Source: Pedobacter sp. Leaf194 (GTDB lineage Bacteria; Bacteroidota; Bacteroidia; Sphingobacteriales; Sphingobacteriaceae). Taken from it: a stretch of DNA of 64,000 nt. The DNA is taken from contig NZ_LMPU01000008.1 in NCBI RefSeq assembly GCF_001423945.1, positions 310,001 to 374,000 of the forward strand, in the 5' to 3' direction. Below, one piece after another: positions 8,935-18,540 of this stretch (position 1 is its first letter; the number at the start of each line of letters is the position of its first letter). Under the pieces are notes generated by a model. It saw nothing but the letters and a program-made list of their open reading frames with translations. It was not told the origin of the DNA and did no database searches. Both the position numbers and the translations under genes were made by a program.

Positions 8935-9016
8935 TGCGGAAGAAGGGACTCGAACCCCCACGCCGTGAAGCGCCAGATCCTAAGTCTGGTGCGGCTACCA
9001 ATTACGCCACTTCCGC
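8935..9016 (-). tRNA. tRNA-Leu (anticodon UAG)
   Basis: The minus strand folds as a class II tRNA. The acceptor stem is GCGGAAG with CTTCCGC, and the discriminator base is A. The anticodon stem CCAGA/TCTGG holds the loop CTTAGGA with anticodon TAG. There is a long variable arm typical of Leu, and the T-loop is TTCGAGT. The 3' CCA is not encoded. Confidence 0.95.
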
Positions 9017-9038
9017 AGTTAGGATGTATTAAGGACTG

Positions 9039-9068
9039 CAAAGATAGAAATTAGAATGAAACTTCAAA
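9039..9068 (-). promoter_or_regulatory. Promoter of tRNA-Leu
   Basis: On the minus strand TATCTTTG (9039-9046) is an exact -7 element, with TTTG at 9065-9068 as -33 and an 18-bp spacer. The expected transcription start is about 16 nt before the mature tRNA 5' end. Confidence 0.75.
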
Positions 9069-9142
9069 AAGGAATTACCAAATTTTGTAAAATATTTTTG
9101 AAATAAAACGCTAAGTAACTAAGGCTAAGCGAAATTAATTTT

Positions 9143-9445
9143 TTAGTATTTTACTAATGTTACCTCAACAAATTCTGGTCCACCAGCTAATGGATATCCT
9201 TTAACCTTTGTACCTTTAATGGTAACTGTGCGGTCGAGGTATAAATCAAGATTTATTGAGCCAGATTTTAGCGCATAAGTTTTCTGATCACCTTTTAACA
9301 AGTGTGTTCCGTACTGATAAGTTGTCATTCCGATTTTTTGGATTTTACCGGTTGCGGTAACATGCTTTGCTCTATTCGAATCTTTGAATGATGTACAGCC
9401 AGACATACTGGCAACAAAAAGCGATAAAATGATGAGTTTTTTCAT
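9143..9445 (-). CDS. Small predicted lipoprotein
   Basis: This 100-residue protein has a lipoprotein signal peptide, MKKLIILSLFVASMSGC, with the lipidated Cys at residue 17. The mature part is about 83 residues, rich in beta-strand-like segments (GKIQKIGMTTYQYGTHLL, TVTIKGTKV), and may be a small OB-like or SH3-like fold. No named family was recognised. It stands alone between the tRNA-Leu promoter and the BtuF-like gene. Confidence 0.75.
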   Translation of the reverse strand: MKKLIILSLFVASMSGCTSFKDSNRAKHVTATGKIQKIGMTTYQYGTHLLKGDQKTYALKSGSINLDLYLDRTVTIKGTKVKGYPLAGGPEFVEVTLVKY

Positions 9446-9476
9446 AAGGAGATTTAAACATTTTTAGCTGATGATA

Positions 9477-9484
9477 CAAATCTA
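9477..9484 (-). promoter_or_regulatory. -7 promoter element of the small lipoprotein gene
   Basis: TAGATTTG on the minus strand is an exact TAnnTTTG match 32 bp before the ATG. No clear -33 box accompanies it. Confidence 0.5.
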
Positions 9485-9505
9485 AAATAAATTAAGAGGT
9501 ATCGG

Positions 9506-10303
9506 CTAGTAAAGTTGCTTTTGAAATTCGAAAAAGTATTGAACAGCCTTCACCAGGCGACTACCATACCAGCTAAACATCTCACCATCAACAAGAATCA
9601 CTTTCGCTGTTGGAATTGCATTTTGTATTTCCTCGATGTGTTTTTCTTTAAAAGGATAAGGTTCTGATGAGAGTAAAATAAAATCGCAGTTAAGCACCTT
9701 AAGCTGATCTAAATCCACCTCTGGATAGCGCTGCTGATGTATTACATTATTCAACCCATTGGTTAGCAATACATCATCAATGAAAGTATTTTTACCAGCG
9801 GCCATAAAAGGTTTTCGCCAGATGAGGTATGCTACTTTTTTATTAATTCCGTTTTGAAGGGCGAGTGTTTTAAGATCGTTAAAGCCGGCAGCAACTAAAT
9901 GATTAAGATATGCGGCTTCTGGTGCCCGATCTACAAGGCTGCCAATTTCCGTTATGGTTTTCATTGCATCATCAAGCGTGAAAATATCGCTCATCCACAC
10001 CGGAAAAAGTGTTGCCAGTTCTTCAATATCGCTTTGCGTGTTTTCTTCTTTGTTGCCAATAATTAAATCTGGCTTTAAATCCTTTATTAAATCGATATTA
10101 AGCTTTTTTGTTCCGCCAACTTTTGTGCGCTCCGCAAATTTCTCAATCGGATGGATGCAAAATTTCGTAAGACCGATAATTTCCTTGTCCATACCCAAAT
10201 CAAATAATAACTCTGTTTGCGATGGTACTAAAGATATTATCCGCTTTGGCGGAAAATCTACTATCACTTCCCTACCCATTCCATCTAAAAAAGATTTCTG
10301 CAT
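9506..10303 (-). CDS. BtuF-like helical-backbone metal/cobalamin-binding protein
   Basis: This 265-residue protein of the BtuF/FhuD-type substrate-binding fold has VDFPPKRIISLVPSQTELLFDLG at the start, IIGLTKFCIHP, LKPDLIIGNKEEN, and a long central helix linking two lobes. FMAAGKNTFIDDVLLTNGL matches the family. Family members bind cobalamin, haem or iron chelates and pass them to an ABC importer. This one has no signal peptide or lipobox and no permease or ATPase beside it, so it may act in the cytoplasm or have another role. The -7 promoter element lies 5 bp before the ATG, suggesting a leaderless mRNA. Confidence 0.8.
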   Translation of the reverse strand: MQKSFLDGMGREVIVDFPPKRIISLVPSQTELLFDLGMDKEIIGLTKFCIHPIEKFAERTKVGGTKKLNIDLIKDLKPDLIIGNKEENTQSDIEELATLFPVWMSDIFTLDDAMKTITEIGSLVDRAPEAAYLNHLVAAGFNDLKTLALQNGINKKVAYLIWRKPFMAAGKNTFIDDVLLTNGLNNVIHQQRYPEVDLDQLKVLNCDFILLSSEPYPFKEKHIEEIQNAIPTAKVILVDGEMFSWYGSRLVKAVQYFFEFQKQLY

Positions 10304-10307
10304 GCAG

Positions 10308-10315
10308 CAAAGTTA
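10308..10315 (-). promoter_or_regulatory. -7 element of the BtuF-like gene, leaderless arrangement
   Basis: TAACTTTG on the minus strand is an exact -7 match whose last base is 5 nt before the A of the ATG at 10303. Transcription would start at or next to the start codon. Confidence 0.6.
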
Positions 10316-10405
10316 AGATTTATTTGTGCGCAGAAAGTTGTACAAAAGCGTAAAATAAAAATTTGCTCAGTTGAAATGTATTCCTCGAAGCACATCGCTT
10401 ACAAC

Positions 10406-11083
10406 TCAAATTTGCACATCATCCTTAACCACACCATCTGCAATATGTAAAATACGATTTCCATATTCCGCACATTTTTCTGAATGAGTCACCTGAATAA
10501 TTGTTATGCCTTCCTCCTTATTTAACTTTTGAAAAAGCTGCATAATTTCCTCAGCCTGTGCCGATTGTAAATTACCAGTTGGCTCGTCAGCTAAAATAAT
10601 TGAAGGTTGCGCCGCCAGGGCTCTTGCGATGCCAACGAGCTGTTGTTGGCCACCAGAAAGCTGATTTGGAAACAAATCCTTTTTAGCAACCATGTTGAAC
10701 CTGTCCAGTAAGTCTGCAATGCGGCTTTTCCGTTCAGAACCCCCAACTTTCTTGTAAAGTAACGGTGCCTCGATGTTTTCGTAAACTGTCATTTCATCAA
10801 TTAAATGATAAGCCTGAAACACGAAGCCAATATGATTTCGGTAGAGTTCGATTCGTTTTCGCTCATTTAAGCTTGCTACATCTTCCCCCATAAATTCGTA
10901 AGCGCCGTATGTGGGTTCTTCGAGCATGCCCAAAATGTTGAGTAAAGTAGATTTTCCCGCTCCTGATGGCCCCATAATGGAAACAAATTCACCTTGTTTC
11001 ACGGTTGTGGTTACATGGCGCAGCACATAATGCTTAACGCCTTTGCTCGAGTAGTATTTTTCTATGTTTTTAAGTTCTATCAT
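10406..11083 (-). CDS. ABC transporter ATP-binding protein, MacB/LolD type (second ATPase)
   Basis: This nucleotide-binding subunit of the LolD/MacB group powers mechanotransmission permeases of the FtsX type. It has Walker [11 protein letters not shown]-loop FVFQAYHL, Walker [12 protein letters not shown] and H-loop VTHSE. The signature stretch reads [15 protein letters not shown], where the family almost always has R in place of the first L after QQQ. The ATG at 11081-11083 ([11 protein letters not shown]) matches family starts; a longer frame begins at 11143. It is the last gene of the eight-gene minus-strand operon and probably serves the permease just upstream. Confidence 0.88.
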   Translation of the reverse strand: MIELKNIEKYYSSKGVKHYVLRHVTTTVKQGEFVSIMGPSGAGKSTLLNILGMLEEPTYGAYEFMGEDVASLNERKRIELYRNHIGFVFQAYHLIDEMTVYENIEAPLLYKKVGGSERKSRIADLLDRFNMVAKKDLFPNQLSGGQQQLVGIARALAAQPSIILADEPTGNLQSAQAEEIMQLFQKLNKEEGITIIQVTHSEKCAEYGNRILHIADGVVKDDVQI

Positions 11084-11181
11084 TTTATTAATATCAGGTA
11101 TTTGGTAGCAAGTTCTAGTATCGAATATCGCATTAAGGTTCACTCTTTCAGCTTTAAGCGCTCAGCTTTATCTTTTCAGCT

Positions 11182-13572
11182 TTATTCATATTTAAGTGCG
11201 TCAATTGTATTTGCAACTGCAGCTTTATAAGAGCGGATGGATACCGTTATTAACGTAATTGCCATGGAAATGACCATCGCCAGAGCAAAGGGCCAGATGC
11301 TGATATCGATTCGATAAGCAAAACCGGAAAGCCATTTGGAAACGAAAAGATAGGCCAATGGCCAGGCAACTAAATTGGCGATAAAAACCATTACCAGAAA
11401 TGAACCGTTGAGCATTTTTACCAGTTCGATGGTTGAGGCACCCAGCACTTTCCTAATGGCAACTTCTTTTGTTCTTTGTGTTGCCACGAACGAAATCAAC
11501 CCGAATAAGCCAATAAAAGATATGAAAATGATTACGCCTGCAAAAACTTTAAAAAGCGTTCCCATGATTTTTTCGCCCTGGTAATAGTTGTTGATTTCTT
11601 CATTTAGAAAAGATTCGTTGTAAACAGATTCAGGAAAAGTATTCTTCCAAATCTGTTCAACGTTTTTCATTGTTGCCAACATCTGTTTAGCATTTAATTT
11701 AATGGCGGCATAAAAAAATCTTGGTTTTAAGGAACCTATTAAAATCGGGTCGATATTTTCGTGTAAGCTCTTGTTTTTAAAATCTTTGATAACGCCAACA
11801 ATCGGCGCCTTCATGCCACCCAAAGAAATCATTTTTCCAATCGCATCGTTAGGGTTGCGCACATTAAGTTTTTTAAGCAAAGTTTCATTTACCAAATATT
11901 CGTTCGTTGTGTCGGATTTTACCAGGTTTCTGCCTGCAACAAGTTTCAAATCAAACGTTTTTAAATAATCCTCATCAGCGTTTTTTGTATTCACCTGGAA
12001 ATCAGCATCTCTCCCACCATTGTAAGCAAAAGTATTACCGTTATTATTTTGCGAAGATGGTGCTGTTCTGCACAAACTAACTCCTTCAACACCCGAAATT
12101 TGCTTTAACTGCGTTTTAAAAGTAGCGAAGCGTTGCGTCGTCAAGCTATCATTCGGTAGGTCGACCATCGCAACTGCTGTCGGATTAAAGCCAAGAGGTT
12201 GCTCGCGGATGTATTTCATTTGCTGAAGAATAATCAGCGTGCCAATAATTAGCGTAACAGTGATGGCGAACTGAACAACCACAAGCACTTTTCGTAAACC
12301 TAAGCCGCCAGTATTAGCCGAAACTTTGTTTTTTATGGCCAGCGCAGGATTAAACCCTGACATTACAACCGCGGGATAAAAACCCGCAAGTAAACTCACG
12401 AAAACCACCAGCATGAGCATGAAAACCAAAATAATCGGGTGTTGAAAAATACTGAACGAAATTTTCGAATCGAATAAACGCTGCATCCCCGGCAAAGCGA
12501 TTTCTGTTAATACGCTTCCAATTAATAGTGAAATAAGCACAATTGTTAAGGTTTCAGTTAAAAATTGCACTACTAACTGGCCTCTCTGGCTACCCATAAC
12601 TTTGCGAACACCAACTTCTTTTGAACGACTTACCGCCTGTGCAGTAGCGAGATTTATAAAATTTATTGATGCGGTAATCATCAGGAAGAAACCGATAACG
12701 GCCAAACCCCAAAGTTGCTTTTTGGGCATAATTCTGCCAGAAAAACTGCCGTACTTTTCATTGTAGTGAATATCACTTAAAGCTTGAAAAAAATGCCCCT
12801 CCTTACCTGGAGCTGCTTCTACATAGTATTTTTTAAGAAACGATTTCAGCGGACCTTCCAGCGTTTCGATTTTTACCTGTGGTTTGAGTTTGAAATAACT
12901 TTCGGAGTTTGAGCCCACCGAACCCCATCTGCTTAGGTTTCTACTTTTGAAGGATTTGTATGAAAGCATAACCTTGAGAGGCACCGAGTTATTCTCGGCA
13001 ACATCATCAATTACACCACTAACAGTATAGCTTGTTTTACCATCGAAATTAAGGCTTTTTCCTGTGGCTAACTTCCAATCGCCGAAGAACTTAGTGGCCA
13101 TTTCTTTAGAAAGCACGGCATTATTTGGATCGGCAAGTGAATTGTAGTTACCAGCCAGCCATTTGTAATTAAAAACTTCGAAGAAATCGGGTTCAACATA
13201 GAACACACTTTCTATTACTTTGAGCTTTTCTTTCCCGGTCTCATCTGCAATTTTTATCAGTCCGGCGCTTTGCTCAATTGCCGAAATTTTATCTATGTAT
13301 GGCGAAAAATCGTTTCTCATTGCCGGCGTTAGTGGCAACGGAACGCCCTGAGTGTAAAATTGATTTCCATCAGCATAATCGAATGTAGAAACTACGCGAT
13401 AAATCCTGTCTTCATCTTTAAAGCCTTCATCAAAACTCATTTGATAACGGATAAAAATAAAAATGAGAATACAACTAGCCATCCCGATTGATAAGCCGAG
13501 AACATTGATGAATGTATAACCCTTGTTTTTCCAAAGGTTGCGCCAGGCGATTTTTAAGTTAAGTTTAAACAT
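11182..13572 (-). CDS. MacB/FtsX-type ABC permease (copy B')
   Basis: This 796-residue permease has the Bacteroidota double layout: an N-terminal membrane helix, a MacB-type periplasmic domain, an FtsX core (ITASINFINLATAQAVSRSKEVGVRKVMGSQRGQL), a second helix and periplasmic domain, and a second FtsX core (FISFIGLFGLISFVATQRTKEVAIRKVLGAST). It ends NTIDALKYE. The last part (FAYRIDISIWPF) is closest to the permease at 16164-18539, so I label it B'. It is the last permease of the operon. Its substrate is unknown; the family exports peptides, lipoproteins or drugs, or senses antimicrobials. Confidence 0.88.
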   Translation of the reverse strand: MFKLNLKIAWRNLWKNKGYTFINVLGLSIGMASCILIFIFIRYQMSFDEGFKDEDRIYRVVSTFDYADGNQFYTQGVPLPLTPAMRNDFSPYIDKISAIEQSAGLIKIADETGKEKLKVIESVFYVEPDFFEVFNYKWLAGNYNSLADPNNAVLSKEMATKFFGDWKLATGKSLNFDGKTSYTVSGVIDDVAENNSVPLKVMLSYKSFKSRNLSRWGSVGSNSESYFKLKPQVKIETLEGPLKSFLKKYYVEAAPGKEGHFFQALSDIHYNEKYGSFSGRIMPKKQLWGLAVIGFFLMITASINFINLATAQAVSRSKEVGVRKVMGSQRGQLVVQFLTETLTIVLISLLIGSVLTEIALPGMQRLFDSKISFSIFQHPIILVFMLMLVVFVSLLAGFYPAVVMSGFNPALAIKNKVSANTGGLGLRKVLVVVQFAITVTLIIGTLIILQQMKYIREQPLGFNPTAVAMVDLPNDSLTTQRFATFKTQLKQISGVEGVSLCRTAPSSQNNNGNTFAYNGGRDADFQVNTKNADEDYLKTFDLKLVAGRNLVKSDTTNEYLVNETLLKKLNVRNPNDAIGKMISLGGMKAPIVGVIKDFKNKSLHENIDPILIGSLKPRFFYAAIKLNAKQMLATMKNVEQIWKNTFPESVYNESFLNEEINNYYQGEKIMGTLFKVFAGVIIFISFIGLFGLISFVATQRTKEVAIRKVLGASTIELVKMLNGSFLVMVFIANLVAWPLAYLFVSKWLSGFAYRIDISIWPFALAMVISMAITLITVSIRSYKAAVANTIDALKYE

Positions 13573-13573
13573 A

Positions 13574-13704
13574 AGCTCCTCCTAAATCCTCCACTGATGG
13601 GCGGATTTCGTTTGTGGTTAAAAATTTATTTCAGTAGTCGTAGTGTGATGTTATAATGATAAGCCTGCGCCAACTCCTCCCCTCTGGGGAAGGTTGGGTG
13701 GGGC
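13574..13704. repeat. REP-like intergenic element, copy 1
   Basis: The spacer between permeases A' and B' is almost wholly an element with two C/G-rich ends: CTCCTCCTAAATCCTCC at the left and CAACTCCTCCCCTCTGGGG then GGTTGGGTGGGGCT at the right. The same layout with the same inner segment (GGTTAAAAA, TTTATTT) is at 18541-18676. Confidence 0.7.
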
Positions 13705-13707
13705 TAT

Positions 13708-16086
13708 TTATTCATATTTCAGTGCATCAACAGGATTAGCTTTTGCTGTTTTGTAAGCCTGAAAACTCACAGCAATTATGGCCATTAGCAACGTTCCAAG
13801 TGCTGCTGCAGGAATTATCCACCAACTTATCTCGGTGTGAAACTCGAAATTACTGAGCCACTTTTTCATCGCAAAATAGCTAATTGGAACGGCGACAATA
13901 ATTGCCGCAAGAATCATTTTGATGAATGAAACTGAAAGCAACTGCATCAAATTACTTACCGAAGCCCCAAGTACCTTACGAACGCCAAATTCTTTAGTGC
14001 GCTGTTCGGCGCTGTAGGCTACCAAGCCGAATAGCCCCAAACAGGATACAAAAATCGCTAATCCGCCGAAAAGGTTAGACAGGATGCCGAGGTTTTTCTC
14101 TGATTTATACTTATCCAGATACAGCGAACTGATAAAAGAAACCTCCGTTGGATAAGCCGGATTGAAGGCTTTTGTTATCCTGTTGATGGTTTCGATATTG
14201 TTCTGTAAACTGTTGGCATTGTTTAAACGCATGGTTATTGTGCCCGTTTGCTTAGGATTCAGGAACACTACTTGTGGATTGTTCGATTTGTAGGGTGAAT
14301 CCCAAACGTAATCATCAAAAACACCGATTATGTATGCGTTGGAACCGAACAACGAAACCTTTTTACCGATCGGGTTCTTGTAGCCGAATACTTTTACTGC
14401 AGATGCACTCACCATCAGGCCACTGGTATCAGAAGCAAAGTTTTTCGAGAAATCCCTGCCCTGCAACAATTTAATTCCATTAGTTTTAATAAAATCGTAA
14501 GTGGTAGCCACCTGGTTAAACATCACTGTATTTTCTGGCCTCGTCATTCCTTCCCACTTTATATCCATAAAATTACGGCCCCGGTGAGAAAGACTAACCG
14601 ACGATTGATACATGGACGTAATGGCTCCGGATTTTAGCATTTCTGTTTTGAATAAATCGAACTTCGTTTTTAATTCACCCTCTTGCGGAATCTCAACCAA
14701 AGCATTTACATCAAAACCCACAGGCTTATTTTTAATGTATTGAATTTGCCGATAAATAACGAGCGTTGAAACGATGAGGATTATCGCGAAACAAAACTGG
14801 CCAATAACCAAAATCTGCCTTAAACTGACTGTTAAAAAACCTTTTGATTTTATTTTCCTTTTTAATGTTTGAATTGGGTTAAAAGAAGACAAATAGAAAG
14901 CAGGATAACTACCGGCAATTAAACCGGTTGCGATTACAATCCCTAAAATACCTGCCCAGCTGGCAGAATTAAAATAAGAAATGCCTAAATTAATGTTTAA
15001 AAGCTGATTAAAAGTTGGTAAACACAGTTCCAGCAACGCGATGGCCAGTATTACCGCTATAAAAGTTAACACCATCGATTCGGTTAAAAATTGAAGAATT
15101 AAAGAGGTACGATTGGCGCCAATTGTTTTTTTAATGCCCACCTCTTTTGCTCGCTTTTCTGATTTTGCAGTAGCCATATTCATAAAGTTGATGCAGGCAA
15201 TTAACAATATGCCGAAAGCGAGGCCCATAAAAAGCCATATTTGTTCGATATCTCCTCCGGCAGGCTTACCATTTTCAAATTTGCCGAACAAATGTAATTT
15301 GCTTGCCTGATACAAAAAATGCGGCTGCGATTGAGGATTTTGCGGTGTATTCGCTTTTACCAAAGCCTCCACTTTACGATTCACCAGGTCAATATCGGCA
15401 TCTGCATTAAGGGTAACCATAGTTACGAAACTGTAATTATTCCAGTTTATGCTTTTTGCGCTTTCATCTAAAATTTCGTAGAAAGACCAAGGCATTAAGA
15501 AATCAAACTTGTTAGAACTGTTTTCAGGCAAATCTTTAATCACCCCTGTTATTGTCAAATCATTTTTATCCTGATAACGAACGGATTTATTCAACACATC
15601 GATGGTTCCAAACAGGGTTTTTGCTGTGCTCTCGGTTAAAATTACAGAGAGTGGGTTTTGCAGAGCCGTTTTTGGGTCTCCGGAAATGAACTGATAATCG
15701 TACATGTGAAGAATATCGGCTTCTGCAAACTTCGAATCTTTTTTATAACTGTTTTGCCCATTCGCTATAAGGCTTTTTTTGCCGTAATCCATGCGGGCAA
15801 CATATTTCACTTCGGGGAGTTTTTCTTTTAAAAGCGGGCCCAAAGCCGTTGTTGTACCATTAAAGGTTGCGGTGATTTTATTGTGCTCACCAGGAACGTT
15901 CGTCATGGCTACATAAACATTTCGCCAGTTTTTCGCTTGCTTATCAAAATTCCATTCGTAAGAAACATATAACAGCAACATTAAACAGGCCGCAAGGCCG
16001 ATAGCCAAACCGATTACATTGATGAAAGACGAGGTTTTATTCTTCCACAGGTTTCGCAAAGCGATTTTTAAGTTTAATTTAAACAT
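13708..16086 (-). CDS. MacB/FtsX-type ABC permease (copy A')
   Basis: This 792-residue double-FtsX permease starts MFKLNLKIALRNLWKN and ends NPVDALKYE. The first FtsX core contains FGILLIACINFMNMATAKSEKRAKEVGIKKTIGANR and the second contains GLFGLVAYSAEQRTKEFGVRKVLGAS. The periplasmic segment with FLMPWSF and FGKFENGKPAGGDIEQ matches the permease at 18679-21048 far better than its direct neighbours, so it is labelled A'. It is co-transcribed, following permease B by 77 bp and preceding B' by a REP-bearing spacer. Confidence 0.88.
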   Translation of the reverse strand: MFKLNLKIALRNLWKNKTSSFINVIGLAIGLAACLMLLLYVSYEWNFDKQAKNWRNVYVAMTNVPGEHNKITATFNGTTTALGPLLKEKLPEVKYVARMDYGKKSLIANGQNSYKKDSKFAEADILHMYDYQFISGDPKTALQNPLSVILTESTAKTLFGTIDVLNKSVRYQDKNDLTITGVIKDLPENSSNKFDFLMPWSFYEILDESAKSINWNNYSFVTMVTLNADADIDLVNRKVEALVKANTPQNPQSQPHFLYQASKLHLFGKFENGKPAGGDIEQIWLFMGLAFGILLIACINFMNMATAKSEKRAKEVGIKKTIGANRTSLILQFLTESMVLTFIAVILAIALLELCLPTFNQLLNINLGISYFNSASWAGILGIVIATGLIAGSYPAFYLSSFNPIQTLKRKIKSKGFLTVSLRQILVIGQFCFAIILIVSTLVIYRQIQYIKNKPVGFDVNALVEIPQEGELKTKFDLFKTEMLKSGAITSMYQSSVSLSHRGRNFMDIKWEGMTRPENTVMFNQVATTYDFIKTNGIKLLQGRDFSKNFASDTSGLMVSASAVKVFGYKNPIGKKVSLFGSNAYIIGVFDDYVWDSPYKSNNPQVVFLNPKQTGTITMRLNNANSLQNNIETINRITKAFNPAYPTEVSFISSLYLDKYKSEKNLGILSNLFGGLAIFVSCLGLFGLVAYSAEQRTKEFGVRKVLGASVSNLMQLLSVSFIKMILAAIIVAVPISYFAMKKWLSNFEFHTEISWWIIPAAALGTLLMAIIAVSFQAYKTAKANPVDALKYE

Positions 16087-16163
16087 AAGGTATAAGATTG
16101 GGGGCGTACATTTCAGGGCTATGGCGTTAAAAGCTTACGCCTTCTTCCATAAACATCAGCCCT

Positions 16164-18539
16164 TTATTCATATTTAAGTGCATCTACAGGGTTAGCTTTA
16201 ACCGCTTTTTTTGCCTGAATGCTCACAGTAACTACGGTTAACAAAATTGTGAACAAGGCACTGACCAGAAATGGCAATACCGATAAATCTATCCGGTAGG
16301 CAAAGGTTTCCAGCCATTTTTTAATAAGTATATAAGCTACCGGCCAGGAAATTATGTTGGCGAGGAGTACCATGATGAAAAACGAACTGTTAATCAGTTT
16401 AAAGATTTGAACATCACTGGCACCCAATATTTTGCGCACCGCAATTTCTTTAATCTTTCCATTTGTGATGTACTTTGCAAAGGCAAACAAGCCCAGAACA
16501 GCAATAAAAATGGTTAGCAACGCCGCGGCAAAAAACACCGACTGCAACTGTTCCTGCTTTTTGAAGAGTTTACCATAGAGCTCATCCAAAAACTCGTACC
16601 TAAAGTCTTCTCCATCCTTTGGATTGATTTGCGACCACTGCGTTTTTAATGCCGCCAATGCGTCGCCCATTTTACCTTCCTCAATTTTGAGCATGATTTG
16701 AGTTTTGGAATTTCCACATGGGTTTTTAATGGTATAAATGGTGGGCTGAACAGCGCTTTCGAAACCCTGCGCTTTAAAATCTTTAATTACGCCAACAATT
16801 TTGTAGTCGGTATTGCATCCTTTAATTGTTTTTCCGACAGGGTTTTGCATATTATAGTTTGCAACGGCACTCTCGTTAATCACTGCAGAATTTATGATAT
16901 CGGTGCTAAAAGACGGTGAGAAGAACCGACCTGCTTTCAACCTGATGCCAAGTGTTTCGAAGTAATCAAAATCCACATCTACAAAATCAAGATTAGATTG
17001 GATACCTTCAAATGTGTAACCATTTGTACCATTTTCTGCCCCATCCGGAATATCGGTTGCCACAGTAGCCGACTTTATTCCGTCAATTTTTAGAATTTTA
17101 TCCCGAACAGGCGCAAACTTCTCCGGTTTATTGAAATAGGAAATATTTTTAATGTAAACCACCTGATTCGCTGTAAAACCTACATCCTGGGTTCGCATGT
17201 ACTTTAATTGCGAATTGATAAACAGCAAACTGATGATAAAAATTACAGCAATGCTAAACTGAAAAACCAACAAACCGTTGCGCAGCCACGAACTTTGTTT
17301 ACTGGTTGAAAAGTTCCCTTTTAGTACCAGAGCAGGTTTAAAACCCGATAAAACAAGGGCAGGATAAGTTCCGGCGATAAGTGTTATCGATGCGAGAACG
17401 AGGGGTAATTGCCAAAACAAATTATTTTCGACACTCCAGATGGCTAAATTAATTTGAAATAGGTTATTGAAATAAGGTAGTGCAAGTTCTGCAATTATTA
17501 ACCCAAAGGCCGTAGCCACGAAGCACTGAATAAATATTTCTGTTAGAAACTGTGTGGTAAGCTGCAAACGGTAAGCACCCATCACTTTTTTTACACCGAC
17601 CTCTTTTGCTCTTTTTGCTGCCTGGGCTATATTTAAATTTGTAAAATTGATACAAGCGATAACGAGAATTAGAATTCCGAGAATAGAAAGCGCCATCAAA
17701 ATTTTGTAAGGCGAATCGTTTCCGGCTTTCGGCCTCAAATGTAGATTTGCTAATGGGTCTAAAAAAGTAGAAACACCTTTAATTTCTTCAATTGTCTTTT
17801 TGTCTGTTTCACCTTTCAGTAGCTCTTTTCTATATAATCCGGTAATTTTCTGTTCAAGGTTTGCAACATCGGTACCGGGTTTTACCTGTATATAAGTTGT
17901 GTAATTATTATAACCATAATTCTCGCCACTGCCAATTTCATTACCGATTGAAACGCCATCAAAAGTAGTGTTCGAATGCAGGTTGTTAGCGATTGTTCCG
18001 TTTATTTTGCTGGTGATGCCAAGACTGCTCGAACCCACTCCTACCATTTCCGGCTTGTTGTCTTTTTTATCAGGGAAGAGAACTTTCATATTTTCTTCAC
18101 TTAGATAGGAAAGTCTGTCGCCATTTCCGGCAGGTTTTTCAAGACCAGCGTTGGGTTTTAAATCGAGAATTTTAGCGGCATTGTAATCCATCTGCATAAA
18201 ATTTTTGGCAAATAGTGTATTCTTACCGTTTTTCATCGTGAACTCGAAAAAACCTCTTTTTGTAATGCCCGCATTTTCTACATCAGGAAAATTTTGTTTA
18301 ATGGCTTTTGCCAATGGCGGCGAAGTGTAGTTGGTTTTGAAATCGGGATAAATGCGTCCTACAAGATAAATGTCTTTGTAATGCGGGTTCGTTTTATCAA
18401 AACTGGTTTCATAAGTAAAATACATTGCCACCAGAATAAACGCGGCCAAAGCAATAGCTAAGCCACCAACATTAATTGTGGTGACACCTATGTTTCTCCA
18501 GAGATTGCGCAAAGCGATTTTTAGATTTAATTTGAACAT
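16164..18539 (-). CDS. MacB/FtsX-type ABC permease (copy B)
   Basis: This 791-residue double-FtsX permease has its first FtsX core at LVIACINFTNLNIAQAAKRAKEVGVKKVMG, its second at AVLGLFAFAKYITNGKIKEIAVRKILGAS, and ends NPVDALKYE. The C-terminal stretch (SSFFIMVLLANIISWPVAY, then FAYRIDLSVLPF) is shared with the permease at 11182-13572. Its first periplasmic domain is more divergent and longer than in the A copies. It lies between A and A' in the operon. Confidence 0.88.
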   Translation of the reverse strand: MFKLNLKIALRNLWRNIGVTTINVGGLAIALAAFILVAMYFTYETSFDKTNPHYKDIYLVGRIYPDFKTNYTSPPLAKAIKQNFPDVENAGITKRGFFEFTMKNGKNTLFAKNFMQMDYNAAKILDLKPNAGLEKPAGNGDRLSYLSEENMKVLFPDKKDNKPEMVGVGSSSLGITSKINGTIANNLHSNTTFDGVSIGNEIGSGENYGYNNYTTYIQVKPGTDVANLEQKITGLYRKELLKGETDKKTIEEIKGVSTFLDPLANLHLRPKAGNDSPYKILMALSILGILILVIACINFTNLNIAQAAKRAKEVGVKKVMGAYRLQLTTQFLTEIFIQCFVATAFGLIIAELALPYFNNLFQINLAIWSVENNLFWQLPLVLASITLIAGTYPALVLSGFKPALVLKGNFSTSKQSSWLRNGLLVFQFSIAVIFIISLLFINSQLKYMRTQDVGFTANQVVYIKNISYFNKPEKFAPVRDKILKIDGIKSATVATDIPDGAENGTNGYTFEGIQSNLDFVDVDFDYFETLGIRLKAGRFFSPSFSTDIINSAVINESAVANYNMQNPVGKTIKGCNTDYKIVGVIKDFKAQGFESAVQPTIYTIKNPCGNSKTQIMLKIEEGKMGDALAALKTQWSQINPKDGEDFRYEFLDELYGKLFKKQEQLQSVFFAAALLTIFIAVLGLFAFAKYITNGKIKEIAVRKILGASDVQIFKLINSSFFIMVLLANIISWPVAYILIKKWLETFAYRIDLSVLPFLVSALFTILLTVVTVSIQAKKAVKANPVDALKYE

Positions 18540-18540
18540 A

